DNA of 64,000 bases, taken from positions 234,610 to 298,609 of the forward strand of contig NZ_CP059219.1 of the NCBI RefSeq assembly GCF_014252395.1. Direction: 5' to 3'. The translations under genes were made by a program, and so were the position numbers. Of this stretch, positions 37,199 to 45,925 are shown in pieces. Source of the stretch: Blattabacterium cuenoti. Lineage in GTDB: Bacteria; Bacteroidota; Bacteroidia; Flavobacteriales; Blattabacteriaceae. Every line of letters starts with the position of its first letter. The stretch's first letter is position 1. Under the pieces are notes generated by a model. It saw only the letters and a list, made by a program, of their open reading frames with translations. It did no database searches and was not told where the DNA came from.

Positions 37199-38602
37199 AT
37201 GAAGTATCCTAATATCCCTAAAGGGACTAGAGATTTTTCATCTATAGAAATGAATAAAAGAAATTTTTTAATTAAAATTATTAAAAATAAATTTAGACTT
37301 TTTGGTTTTTCTCCTATAGAAACCCCTTCTTTTGAAAATATTTCTACTCTAATTGGTAAATATGGTGATGAAGCAGATTATTTAATGTTCAAATTACTTC
37401 ATTCAGGTAATTTTTTTAAAAAAAAAATTTTAAATTTAATAAAAAAAAAAGAGGTTAATTCCATTCAATTTTTAACTAAAAATTTATCTAATAAAGCACT
37501 TAGATATGATTTAACAGTTCCTTTTGTTCGTTATACAGCTATGCATAAAAATGAAATTATTTTTCCTTTTAGGAGATATCAAATACAACCTGTATGGCGT
37601 GCAGATAATCCTCAAAAAGGTAGATATAGAGAATTCTATCAATGTGATGCGGATATACTATCATATTCTTCTTCTTTATGGGAAGAAATAGAATTAATTC
37701 TACTTTGTGACGAAATTTTTACTAAATTAAAATTTCCTATAGTTATTTATATTAATCATAGGGATATATTAGGAGGATTAATAGAAATTTCTGGAATAGA
37801 AAATAAATTATGGAAAGATTTTACTACATCTTTAGATAAATGGAATAAAATAGGAAGAGATTTAGTAAAAAAAGAAATGCTTTGTAAAGGTATTTCTTCT
37901 AAATCATTTGATGAAATAGCATTTTTTTTAGATATGAAAGAAAGTTTTTATAAAAAAAAGGAATATTTAACTATAGCTTTTAAACATTCCAAGAATGGAA
38001 AAAAAGGAATAGAAGATCTTAGTTTTATTTATAATAAAATAAATAATATTTCTTTACAAAATACAAAATTGGAATGGAACATTTCTTTAGCTAGAGGATT
38101 GACCTATTATACAGGTACAATATTAGAAATTATTCCAAATATTAATTCTAGTAATTATAATTCTATTTCTATTGGAGGAGGAGGAAGATATGATCAATTA
38201 GCTAATTTATTTGGTATGAAAAATATTTCTGGAGTAGGAATTTCTTTAGGTTTAGATAGAATTTATTTATCTATGAATAAAGAAAATTTATTAAAAACTA
38301 TTTCTAATTATCCTTCAAAAGTTTTATTTATTAATTTTGGAGATAAAGAAGTTTTATTTGCATATAAAATGATAAAATTTATGAGAAAAAAAGGGATTTC
38401 TACTCAATTATATCCTAACGCAGTGAAAATAAGTAAACAATTTAGATATGCTAATGATAACAATATTCCATTTGTTATCAGTGTAGGAGAAAATGAAATA
38501 AAAAGAAATAAAATAAAAGTAAAAAATATTAAAATGAGAATAGAAAAAGAATACAATAATATTAATGATGTAACAAATCAATTAATAAAAGAATTTTTGT
38601 AA
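37199..38602 (+). CDS. hisS: Histidyl-tRNA synthetase
   Basis: A 467-residue class II synthetase. PKGTRDFSS opens the protein; motif 2 is PFRRYQIQPVWRAD followed by GRYREFYQCDAD; the His-binding LARGLTYYTG and motif 3 GLDRIYL are present. A C-terminal anticodon-binding domain covers about 380-467. It charges the tRNA-His encoded at 59886. It overlaps convergent pnuC by 25 bases. Confidence 0.95.
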   Translation: MKYPNIPKGTRDFSSIEMNKRNFLIKIIKNKFRLFGFSPIETPSFENISTLIGKYGDEADYLMFKLLHSGNFFKKKILNLIKKKEVNSIQFLTKNLSNKALRYDLTVPFVRYTAMHKNEIIFPFRRYQIQPVWRADNPQKGRYREFYQCDADILSYSSSLWEEIELILLCDEIFTKLKFPIVIYINHRDILGGLIEISGIENKLWKDFTTSLDKWNKIGRDLVKKEMLCKGISSKSFDEIAFFLDMKESFYKKKEYLTIAFKHSKNGKKGIEDLSFIYNKINNISLQNTKLEWNISLARGLTYYTGTILEIIPNINSSNYNSISIGGGGRYDQLANLFGMKNISGVGISLGLDRIYLSMNKENLLKTISNYPSKVLFINFGDKEVLFAYKMIKFMRKKGISTQLYPNAVKISKQFRYANDNNIPFVISVGENEIKRNKIKVKNIKMRIEKEYNNINDVTNQLIKEFL

Positions 38603-39207
38603 AATTTTAATGCTTTTATTTTCCAAATAAAAAATCCTTTTATAGCTAATAAAACAAGAATAAAAAATAAAATTCCTGTTAATAAAAAACCTTTTAAAAA
38701 ATAAATAGGAACGGAAATTAAATTACCAATTATCCAAAATATCCAATTTTCTACTTTTTTAATGGACATTTGATACATTCCAGAAAAATAAATACCAGTT
38801 GTAAATACATCTATCCAATCAAAATTAGAATGAAGTTTTCCATTAAAATAATATGTAATTATACAGAAAATACAGGTAAATGAAAAAAGAATAAATGTGT
38901 ATAAATAATCCTTTTTTTTACAAAAAGTTATAGGTATTTCTTTATTATTTTTTTTCCATATATACCATCCATAAAAGCTCATAATAGTGTAATAAATATT
39001 AATAATAAAATCTCCATATAGAGAAATAACAAAAGTTAAATAACTATATATAATAGTACTTATTATTCCTATTGGATATACCAATATATTATTTTTTTGA
39101 GCAAAAAAAATACTAAATATTGTAAATACAACTGCTATAAATTCTAAAATTATATGAATTTTATTAGTATAATAATAAGGATATAATAAATCTATCCAAT
39201 CATTCAT
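38578..39207 (-). CDS. pnuC: PnuC-family nicotinamide riboside/vitamin transporter
   Basis: A 209-residue membrane protein with about seven helices. SFYGWYIWKK and VENWIFWIIGNLISVPIY correspond to the conserved Trp-rich PnuC segments. PnuC proteins facilitate uptake of nicotinamide riboside; relatives carry thiamine or riboflavin. No riboswitch is visible upstream, where it follows the phosphopantetheinyl transferase gene by 8 bases. The substrate is therefore open, but vitamin uptake from the host is likely. Confidence 0.85.
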   Translation of the reverse strand: MNDWIDLLYPYYYTNKIHIILEFIAVVFTIFSIFFAQKNNILVYPIGIISTIIYSYLTFVISLYGDFIINIYYTIMSFYGWYIWKKNNKEIPITFCKKKDYLYTFILFSFTCIFCIITYYFNGKLHSNFDWIDVFTTGIYFSGMYQMSIKKVENWIFWIIGNLISVPIYFLKGFLLTGILFFILVLLAIKGFFIWKIKALKFYKNSFIN

Positions 39208-39215
39208 AATGAATT

Positions 39216-39875
39216 TTATTTATCTATACTATAAACTAAGTAATGGTCTCCTATTTTTTTATAAAAAGCAGAAAATTTTTTACTATAAGTATTTTTTATT
39301 ATCCAACATGATATACAATCATCTTTTTTAATGCAAAAAGGAGATACTTTATAATGATTTAAAAAACTATAAAATAATCCACCTTCTAACTTATATAAAC
39401 TTTCTTTAATTCCCCATATAATATGTAGGTAATCCTCTTCATAATTTGTATTAATAAAAATTGATTCATCTTCTCTAATAAATTTTTTTTTTATTTTTAC
39501 TATTTTTTTATCTTTTCTTAATTTTTCTATATCTATTCCTATATGATAGGAACTAATAGATACTGCTATTTTTTCAAATGAATGACTCAAGGATATATAT
39601 TTATTTTTACTAAAAAGTAAGGGTTTTCTTTTTTTATTATAAAACATTTTTTTTATACCTAAATATTTTAAAGCATAACGTATTCCTAAAAATTCTATTT
39701 TTCTTTTTTTTGATAAAGATAAAAAAAACACTTTATCTTTATCAGAAAGATCTAGTTTTTCTAAAACTATAGTTTTTAATAAATTTTTACATCTACATAC
39801 TATAATCTTGGTATGAATTTTATGATTATCAATATATAAATCTATATTATTTTTATATATAATTTTTTTATTCAT
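39216..39875 (-). CDS. 4'-phosphopantetheinyl transferase, Sfp type
   Basis: A 219-residue protein with the superfamily motifs SHSFEKIAVSIS, GIDIEKL (Mg-binding Asp) and WGIKESLYKLEGG. It moves the phosphopantetheine arm from CoA to carrier proteins. In a genome this small, the acyl carrier protein is the likely substrate, so it may replace AcpS. It is first in a two-gene minus unit with pnuC, divergent from mrp. Confidence 0.88.
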   Translation of the reverse strand: MNKKIIYKNNIDLYIDNHKIHTKIIVCRCKNLLKTIVLEKLDLSDKDKVFFLSLSKKRKIEFLGIRYALKYLGIKKMFYNKKRKPLLFSKNKYISLSHSFEKIAVSISSYHIGIDIEKLRKDKKIVKIKKKFIREDESIFINTNYEEDYLHIIWGIKESLYKLEGGLFYSFLNHYKVSPFCIKKDDCISCWIIKNTYSKKFSAFYKKIGDHYLVYSIDK

Positions 39876-39938
39876 TTTATACTTTTTTTTGTACTATTGT
39901 GAATACATAATAATCAAATTAATATAAAATATACATAA

Positions 39939-40703
39939 ATGAATACGATAAAAAATATAATAGGTATAGCTTCTGGAAAAGGTGGAGTAGGAAAATCTAC
40001 AATAGCAGTTAATTTATCTGTTTCTTTAGTTAAAATGGGCTTTCATGTTGGATTATTAGATGCAGATATTTATGGTCCATCTATACCATTGATGTTTAAC
40101 ATTGAAAATATCACTCCCTGTCAAATACAACATAAAAATGGAATCATGAATCCTATTACTAGTTATGGAGTTCAAATTTTATCTATAGGTTTTTTTTCAA
40201 AATATGGACAGGCTATTGTTTGGAGAGGGCCAATGGTTACTAAAGTTTTAAGACAATTTATTCATGAAACTAATTGGGGAAAATTAGATTTTTTAATTGT
40301 GGATTTACCTCCAGGAACAGGTGATATTCATTTATCTATTTTACAAGAAATTTCGTTAAAAGGAATTGTTATAGTTAGTACATCTCAAAAAGTAGCTTTA
40401 TCAGATGTAAATAGAACATTAGGAATGTTTCGTATTAAATCTATTTATGTTCCAATACTTGGAATTATAGAAAATATGTCTTATTTTCTAACAGAAGATA
40501 AAACAAAAAAAAAATGGTTTCTTTTTGGAAAAGATGGAGTAAAAAAATTATCCAAAGAAATGGATATTTTATTTCTTGGAGAAATACCAATATTGCAAAT
40601 AATACAAAAATACTCAGATTTAGGAATACCTGTTATTTTAGAAAATGAGGAAATTAAAAATATTTTTATAAAAATTACGAAAAATATAATAAATCAATTA
40701 TAA
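39939..40703 (+). CDS. mrp: Mrp/NBP35-family P-loop ATPase (Fe-S carrier)
   Basis: A 254-residue ATPase with the deviant Walker A GKGGVGKSTIAVNL, LDADIYGPSIP and DLPPGTGDIHLS. Mrp/ApbC proteins deliver Fe-S clusters. The usual N-terminal MIP18-like domain (about 100 residues) is absent, and the CxxC cluster-binding motif expected after ENMSYF is missing. The latter also seems common in Bacteroidota, as I recall. It ends 3 bases before the convergent PNP gene. Confidence 0.9.
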   Translation: MNTIKNIIGIASGKGGVGKSTIAVNLSVSLVKMGFHVGLLDADIYGPSIPLMFNIENITPCQIQHKNGIMNPITSYGVQILSIGFFSKYGQAIVWRGPMVTKVLRQFIHETNWGKLDFLIVDLPPGTGDIHLSILQEISLKGIVIVSTSQKVALSDVNRTLGMFRIKSIYVPILGIIENMSYFLTEDKTKKKWFLFGKDGVKKLSKEMDILFLGEIPILQIIQKYSDLGIPVILENEEIKNIFIKITKNIINQL

Positions 40704-40706
40704 TTA

Positions 40707-41486
40707 TCATGAACAAAGTTTAATTAATTCTTTTATTATTAAGATTAATAGTGGTATAGATTTATCTGTTCCTTGAAAATTTATATAATTTGTATTAGAT
40801 TTAATATTAGACAATCCCATAACAATAATAGAAATAGCAAATACTCGTATATTCATACATCTAGCTGTTATAACATCCGTTACTATATTCATTCCAACAC
40901 AATCACCACCTATAGATCGTATCATAGCATATTCTGCATAAGTTTTATAATTTGGATATGGAAAAGCAACATACACACCTTTTTGTATAATTATATTATG
41001 ATTCATAGCTATGTTTTCTGCTATTTCAAGCATTTTTTGATCATATGGGGCTGTCTCAAAATATTTATTTTCTATAAGTTCTTTTATATTATTAAAGTTT
41101 TCTGGAAAAAAATTTATATGGTCTTTAACAAACATGACATCTCCTATTTTATAGTTAGGATTAACTCCTCCAGAAATATTAATCAATATTAATTTTTCTA
41201 TTCCTATTTTTTTACATAAAATAATAGGAAAATAGTTAGTTTTTTTATTATAAAAAGGTTCTATTAAAAAAACTACATTTTTACTTTCTATTTTTCCGAA
41301 AACTAATTTTCCATATAATTTTTTTTTATAAAAAAAGGGAATTTCTTCATAAGAAATATATATAGGATTTTTAATCTCCTTTATCAGTTGATCAAATTGA
41401 TTACCTAATAATAAAATTCCAAAATCAGGTTTTTCTTTAATTTTATTTTGTATGTATTGTTTGGATTTTTCTAAAGAAATTGACAT
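40707..41486 (-). CDS. Purine nucleoside phosphorylase-like protein with degenerate active site
   Basis: A 259-residue intact frame aligning end to end with PNP class I. Recognisable parts are the N-terminal helix, KLVFG, ISGGVNP, IGDVMFVKDHINFFPEN, GVYVAFPYP, AEYAMIRSIGGDCVGM and the C-terminal helix. Key catalytic motifs differ: the phosphate loop ILGTGLG is LLGNQFD, the RFHYYEG motif reads EPFYNKK, the GPTFETPAE motif is YPNYKTYAE (Lys for the base-binding Glu) and GMSTVPE is GMNIVTD. Purine salvage activity is therefore doubtful. It may be a pseudoenzyme or a gene decaying without stops. Confidence 0.75.
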   Translation of the reverse strand: MSISLEKSKQYIQNKIKEKPDFGILLLGNQFDQLIKEIKNPIYISYEEIPFFYKKKLYGKLVFGKIESKNVVFLIEPFYNKKTNYFPIILCKKIGIEKLILINISGGVNPNYKIGDVMFVKDHINFFPENFNNIKELIENKYFETAPYDQKMLEIAENIAMNHNIIIQKGVYVAFPYPNYKTYAEYAMIRSIGGDCVGMNIVTDVITARCMNIRVFAISIIVMGLSNIKSNTNYINFQGTDKSIPLLILIIKELIKLCS

Positions 41487-41563
41487 AATAATAAATTCAA
41501 TTTTTATTAAATTATAAAGCGTAATATTTAAAAAATAAAATAAAATAAAAACATTTGATTATT

Positions 41564-42586
41564 TTATTGTATGACATTTACTTCTCTTGATAAAACAATT
41601 CCAAATTTTTTTCTTATGTCTTTATTTATTTTTTTTGAAACAGAATAAATATCCATTCCGTTTGCTTTTCCATAATTTACTAGAATTATAGGTTGTTTTT
41701 TATATACTCCTACATTTCTAATTTTTTTTCCTTTCCATCCTATGTTTTCAATTAATGAATTAGCAGATAGTTTTACTTTATTATTATAAATATAATTTCC
41801 TGTTATAGTAGAATCATATAATTTTATTTTTTTAAAATCAAAAATACCTACTGTAGGATTCATAAAAAAACTACCAGCATTTCCAATTTTTTTTGGATTT
41901 GGAAGTTTTCTATTTCTAATATTAAAAATAGCTTTACTTAAATTATAAATATTAGGTTTTTTAATATTCATATTTTCTAATTCTTTTTGAATTTCTACAT
42001 AGGATGTATTCAATTGATGATTTCTTTTTCTTAAAAGAAAAAAAACAGATAAAATTACAAATTTTTTTTTGTAAATAGGATGTTTAAAAAAAGAATAACG
42101 GTATTTAAATTGACATTCTTTACATGTAAATTCTCTTATCTTTCTATTATCTACTTCATATACTTGCACTTTTAGTAAAGTATCTTTGATTTCTGATCCA
42201 TATGCTCCTATATTTTGAATCGGCGCAGCTCCAACAGTTCCAGGAATAAATGATAAATTTTCCAAACCACTAAATCCCTTTTTTATAGTCCACTTTACAA
42301 ATTCATTCCAATTTTCTCCAGCAAAAGCTTGTACAATAATATTATTATCATTTTCATGAATGATTTTTATTCCTTTTATTTCCATTTTAATTACTAATCC
42401 AGGATAATATTTTTTTAAAAAAAGAACATTGCTTCCATTTCCTAAAAAAAGTTTTGGAATGGATGTATACATTAAAAATATTCTTTTAATTTCCTCTATT
42501 TTTTTTATTTTTATAAAGTAACGAGCATAAACATTTATTCCAAATGTATTAAATTTTTTTAATGAAAAATTTTTTTTAATTAACAT
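41564..42586 (-). CDS. murB: UDP-N-acetylenolpyruvoylglucosamine reductase
   Basis: A 340-residue FAD enzyme (type I MurB) making UDP-MurNAc. FNTFGINVYAR opens the protein, FIPGTVGAAPIQNIGAYG binds FAD, NAGSFFMNP holds the catalytic Ser, and the C-terminal EVNVI holds the catalytic Glu. Normal length. It supplies substrate to MurC. It stands alone on the minus strand, divergent from the YtxH-like gene. Confidence 0.95.
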   Translation of the reverse strand: MLIKKNFSLKKFNTFGINVYARYFIKIKKIEEIKRIFLMYTSIPKLFLGNGSNVLFLKKYYPGLVIKMEIKGIKIIHENDNNIIVQAFAGENWNEFVKWTIKKGFSGLENLSFIPGTVGAAPIQNIGAYGSEIKDTLLKVQVYEVDNRKIREFTCKECQFKYRYSFFKHPIYKKKFVILSVFFLLRKRNHQLNTSYVEIQKELENMNIKKPNIYNLSKAIFNIRNRKLPNPKKIGNAGSFFMNPTVGIFDFKKIKLYDSTITGNYIYNNKVKLSANSLIENIGWKGKKIRNVGVYKKQPIILVNYGKANGMDIYSVSKKINKDIRKKFGIVLSREVNVIQ

Positions 42587-42618
42587 ATAAAAATATTTTA
42601 TAAATACACAAATACAAT

Positions 42619-42650
42619 TTTGTACGTAAGTATTGTTATGATTAAATTTA
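42619..42650 (+). promoter_or_regulatory. Candidate promoter for the YtxH-like gene
   Basis: TTTG at 42619-42622, a 20-base spacer, then TAAATTTA at 42643-42650 (seven of eight to TAnnTTTG). It ends 29 bases before the ATG at 42680. Good spacing, imperfect -7 box. Confidence 0.38.
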
Positions 42651-42679
42651 TACGTTATAAAATATAATTGTTTTTTTTT

Positions 42680-42943
42680 ATGAAAAAAATAGGAAGTTTT
42701 TTTAGTGGATTTATTATAGGAACCATAGCTGGTTTAATAATGGGAATAATGTTATCTACAAAGAAAGAAAAAAAAATAAAAAATATATTAGAAAAAAAAA
42801 CAGAAAAAATAAAAAATAATTTACAGGAAATTAGTAAAAAAATTGGAAAAAAAATGCATAAAATAAAATCAGATTTTGAAGAAAATTGGAAAAAAAATAA
42901 AATAGAAAAAATAGATCAAGTAGAAGATGAATTAGGAACTTAA
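42680..42943 (+). CDS. YtxH-like small membrane protein
   Basis: An 87-residue protein with one N-terminal glycine-rich helix (about 4-28, SGFIIGTIAGLIMGIML) and a Lys/Glu-rich, probably coiled-coil tail. This matches the YtxH/gas-vesicle-like general stress family seen in Flavobacteria. I start at ATG 42680 rather than TTG 42668. Function is unknown. It lies 15 bases before another small membrane protein, and the pair is common in Flavobacteria as I recall. Confidence 0.75.
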   Translation: MKKIGSFFSGFIIGTIAGLIMGIMLSTKKEKKIKNILEKKTEKIKNNLQEISKKIGKKMHKIKSDFEENWKKNKIEKIDQVEDELGT

Positions 42944-42958
42944 TAAAGTTTTTAAAAA

Positions 42959-43291
42959 ATGTTTATTTTTTTTAAAACTTTTATACATAAAAAATGGTGT
43001 TCTTTTAAAGAAAGAATTATAAATTTACTTATTTATATCATAACAGAGATTTTTTTAAATTTTTTTTTGTTGATATTTGGAATCATTATTTTTTTTTTAG
43101 TAAGTATTTTTTTATCATATTTTTTTTTATCCTTTTATTTTGTAAATAATATTATTGTATTCATTCCTATCACCATTTTATATTTTTTTATTTTTATTTT
43201 TATATTTTTTTTCTGCAAAAAAATTACACGTTTTTTTATAAAAAAACTATTAGATAAATCAATTAAAACTTTTCATAAAAAAAAATTATAG
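42959..43291 (+). CDS. Small hydrophobic membrane protein, putative holin-superfamily type
   Basis: A 110-residue, Phe-rich protein with two long hydrophobic helices (about 28-58 and 65-90) and basic ends. Topology and its place after a YtxH-like gene resemble the phage-holin-family or DUF1469-type protein of Flavobacteria, but I see no motif. It lies two bases before rlmB. Function unknown. Confidence 0.65.
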   Translation: MFIFFKTFIHKKWCSFKERIINLLIYIITEIFLNFFLLIFGIIIFFLVSIFLSYFFLSFYFVNNIIVFIPITILYFFIFIFIFFFCKKITRFFIKKLLDKSIKTFHKKKL

Positions 43292-43293
43292 AT

Positions 43294-44046
43294 GTGAAAA
43301 AATTAGAAATTATTTATGGTATACATCCATTAATAGAAGCTATTCAGTCTAAAAAAAATATTAGAAAAATTTTTTTTCATAAAGAACTTATACAAGTATC
43401 AAATGCTTATAAAAAATTAATAAATATTTCTAAAAAAGAAAATATTATAATTCAAACTGTTCCAAAACAAAAATTTCATAAATTAAAAAATAAAAATCAT
43501 CAAGGTGTTTTTGGAATTATTTCACCTATAAAAACTTATTCTATAGTAGATTTACTTCCTGTATTTTACGAAAATGGAAAAAATCCACTATTAATAATTT
43601 TAGATCGTATTACAGATGTAAGAAATTTTGGATCTATAATACGTACGGCAGTATGTGCAGGTGTAGATGCTATTATTATTCCTAATAAAAATACAGCACA
43701 TATTGGATCTGATTCAATAAAAACTTCTTCAGGAGCTTTATTTAAAATTCCAATATGTAAAGAAAAAAGTATAAAAAATACTATTGAATTATTAATAAAT
43801 TATGGATTAAAAATTGTATCAGCTACAGAAAAATCTAATATAGATTGGTACAACATAGATTTTTCAGGACCAACAGCTTTAATATTAGGTAATGAAGAAA
43901 AAGGAATTTCTCCTATATATTTAGAAATTTCTTGTGAAAAAGCAAAAATTCCAGTAATAGAAGGAATATCATCATTAAACGTTTCTGTAGCTTGTGGTAT
44001 TATTTTATATGAAGTTTTTAGACAAAGAAAATTTATTACAAAATAA
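43294..44046 (+). CDS. rlmB: 23S rRNA (guanosine-2'-O) methyltransferase RlmB, SpoU family
   Basis: A 250-residue TrmH/SpoU methyltransferase with an N-terminal substrate-binding domain (IIYGIHPLIEAI) and a knotted SAM domain: DRITDVRNFGSIIRTA, LILGNEEKGIS and SSLNVSVACGIIL. It methylates G2251 in 23S rRNA in E. coli. The start is GTG; the ATG three bases earlier is followed by TGA. It ends one base before convergent pheS. Confidence 0.92.
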   Translation: MKKLEIIYGIHPLIEAIQSKKNIRKIFFHKELIQVSNAYKKLINISKKENIIIQTVPKQKFHKLKNKNHQGVFGIISPIKTYSIVDLLPVFYENGKNPLLIILDRITDVRNFGSIIRTAVCAGVDAIIIPNKNTAHIGSDSIKTSSGALFKIPICKEKSIKNTIELLINYGLKIVSATEKSNIDWYNIDFSGPTALILGNEEKGISPIYLEISCEKAKIPVIEGISSLNVSVACGIILYEVFRQRKFITK

Positions 44047-44047
44047 T

Positions 44048-45031
44048 CTAAAATTCACTTTTAAATTGTTTTAAAAAACGAATATCATTTTCAAAATAAT
44101 TACGAATATCTTTAATTTTATATATCATTAAAGATAAACGTTCTATTCCTAGTCCAAAAGCAAATCCTGAATACATTTCTGAATCTATATTTACATTTTC
44201 CAAAACTTTAGGATCTATCATACCACAACCCATAATTTCTAACCATTCTCTATTACAATATATATCTACTTCAGCACTAGGTTCTGTAAATGGAAAATAA
44301 GAAGGACGAAATCTTATTTTTTCTTCTCCAAAAAGAGAATTAATTAAATAGTGAATTGTTTGTTTTAAATCAGAAAAGGAAACTTTTTTATCTATATAAA
44401 ATCCTTCTGTTTGATGAAACATAAAATTAGATTTTGATGATATAGTTTCGTTTCTATATACTTTTCCTATAGATAAAACCCTAAAAGGAGGATTATGTTC
44501 TTTCATATATCGTATTTGTACAGAAGATGTATGTGTTCTCAACAAAATATCCGGTGTTTTATGCAAAAAAAAGGTATCTTGCATATCTCTAGAAGGATGA
44601 AATAATGGAATATTTAAAGCAGTAAAATTATGCCAATCATCCTCTATTTCAGGGCCATCTACATAAATAAATCCAATTTTTTGAAAAATATCTATAATTC
44701 TATTTATTATAATAGACAATGGATGTATAGAACCTATTTCTATAGATTTTCCTGGAAAAGTTGGATCAAATTTTATAATTTTTTCATTTTTAATAAAATT
44801 TTTATGTTTAAAAATATCTATTTTTTTTTGAACTTCTTTTTTTAATTCATTAATAATTTTTCCAAAAGTTTTTCTTTTATTAATGGGAATTTTATTTAAT
44901 TCTTTAAATAAAATTGTTAATAATCCTTTTTTTTTACCTAAAAATTTAATTCTAAATGTTTCTAAATTATTATATGTTTTCATATGAAAACATTTTAATT
45001 CTTTTTTTATTTCATATATTTTTTTATCCAT
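44048..45031 (-). CDS. pheS: Phenylalanyl-tRNA synthetase alpha subunit
   Basis: A 327-residue class II synthetase subunit. It has an N-terminal coiled coil, motif 2 ([22 protein letters not shown]), HQTEGFYID and [13 protein letters not shown] (motif 3). It works as an alpha2-beta2 enzyme; pheT is not in the window. It follows the hypothetical gene by two bases on the same strand. Confidence 0.95.
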   Translation of the reverse strand: MDKKIYEIKKELKCFHMKTYNNLETFRIKFLGKKKGLLTILFKELNKIPINKRKTFGKIINELKKEVQKKIDIFKHKNFIKNEKIIKFDPTFPGKSIEIGSIHPLSIIINRIIDIFQKIGFIYVDGPEIEDDWHNFTALNIPLFHPSRDMQDTFFLHKTPDILLRTHTSSVQIRYMKEHNPPFRVLSIGKVYRNETISSKSNFMFHQTEGFYIDKKVSFSDLKQTIHYLINSLFGEEKIRFRPSYFPFTEPSAEVDIYCNREWLEIMGCGMIDPKVLENVNIDSEMYSGFAFGLGIERLSLMIYKIKDIRNYFENDIRFLKQFKSEF

Positions 45032-45033
45032 TT

Positions 45034-45393
45034 TTAAAGAATATTTTCTTCACTCATATAATGAATGATAGCTTTTTTAATTAAAAAAAGTTTCTTTTTT
45101 TGATCAAAAGGAATTTTTTTTTTCAACATATAATGTGGCCAACCATCTTTATCTCTTCTAACAAAAGAATAATAACCAAAAGGTTCTAATATTCTACATA
45201 CAGCAATATGTAGAATATTTACTTTATCTTCTCTATTAAAAAGTATATTTGTACCTTTTCCAAGTTCTTGAATTCCTATTATGTAAATAATACCAATAAT
45301 ATCCATATTTCCTTCTATGTAAAAATTATTTTGCATATATAATATTACTTTATTCCAATTTATATGAAATTGTTGCATAAATTCTTTTTCCAT
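45034..45393 (-). CDS. Conserved hypothetical protein upstream of pheS
   Basis: A 119-residue soluble protein that I do not recognise beyond resemblance to uncharacterised Flavobacteriales proteins. It reads as a small alpha/beta domain with patterns [29 protein letters not shown] and [13 protein letters not shown]. There is no signal peptide or membrane segment. It lies 2 bases before pheS and is divergent from cvpA with an 18-base gap, so it is probably cotranscribed with pheS. The start could also be Met6. Confidence 0.7.
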   Translation of the reverse strand: MEKEFMQQFHINWNKVILYMQNNFYIEGNMDIIGIIYIIGIQELGKGTNILFNREDKVNILHIAVCRILEPFGYYSFVRRDKDGWPHYMLKKKIPFDQKKKLFLIKKAIIHYMSEENIL

Positions 45394-45411
45394 TTTATCA
45401 AAAAAAATAGT

Positions 45412-45921
45412 ATGATTTTAAATATAATTATTATAGCTATAGTTCTATATGGAGGATATCATGGTTATAAAAAAGGATTTATATCTCAATTTTTTATGTT
45501 TATGACGTTTTTAATTTTTTTTTATAAAGGAGAATCTATTTACTACATAATAACAGAATTATTAAATAAATTAAATATAATAAATAAGTTTTCCTCTTAT
45601 TTTATAATTTATTCTTTAATTATTTCTTTTTTTTCTATAATTATTTTATCCTTTTTATTTAAAAAAATTATAAAAATTTTTCTACATATTACATGTATGA
45701 AACCTATGGATAGGTTTTTTGGTATAATATTAGGCATGATAAAATATTTTTTTTATTTATCAATATGTTTTTTTTTCTTGAAGGAAGCAAATAGAAAAAT
45801 AAATATCATACCTGATATTTATTTAAAAAATTCCTTTGAAAAGGAATTTCAATTTATTTTTTCAGAATTTTTATTTAATAAAATAAAAAAATTATATTTT
45901 ATTTTTAAATTTTATTTTTAA
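45412..45921 (+). CDS. CvpA-family membrane protein
   Basis: A 169-residue protein with four helices (about 2-20, 28-46, 60-85 and 98-125). The GGYHGYKKGFISQF pattern after helix 1 is typical of CvpA (colicin V production family) proteins, as is CMKPMDRFFGIILGMIKY. Its role is unclear, possibly in envelope maintenance. I start at ATG 45412, which avoids a 30-base overlap with the divergent gene. The next gene follows after 4 bases. Confidence 0.8.
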   Translation: MILNIIIIAIVLYGGYHGYKKGFISQFFMFMTFLIFFYKGESIYYIITELLNKLNIINKFSSYFIIYSLIISFFSIIILSFLFKKIIKIFLHITCMKPMDRFFGIILGMIKYFFYLSICFFFLKEANRKINIIPDIYLKNSFEKEFQFIFSEFLFNKIKKLYFIFKFYF

Positions 45922-45925
45922 AATA

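Noticed and set aside
39208-39215. Vitamin riboswitch upstream of pnuC
   Set aside because: Only 8 bases separate it from the preceding gene, leaving no room for an aptamer.
40773-41192. 139-codon plus-strand open frame antisense to the PNP-like gene
   Set aside because: Its translation is rich in Tyr, Ile and Ser as expected from antisense AT-rich code; the minus strand holds the recognisable PNP pattern.
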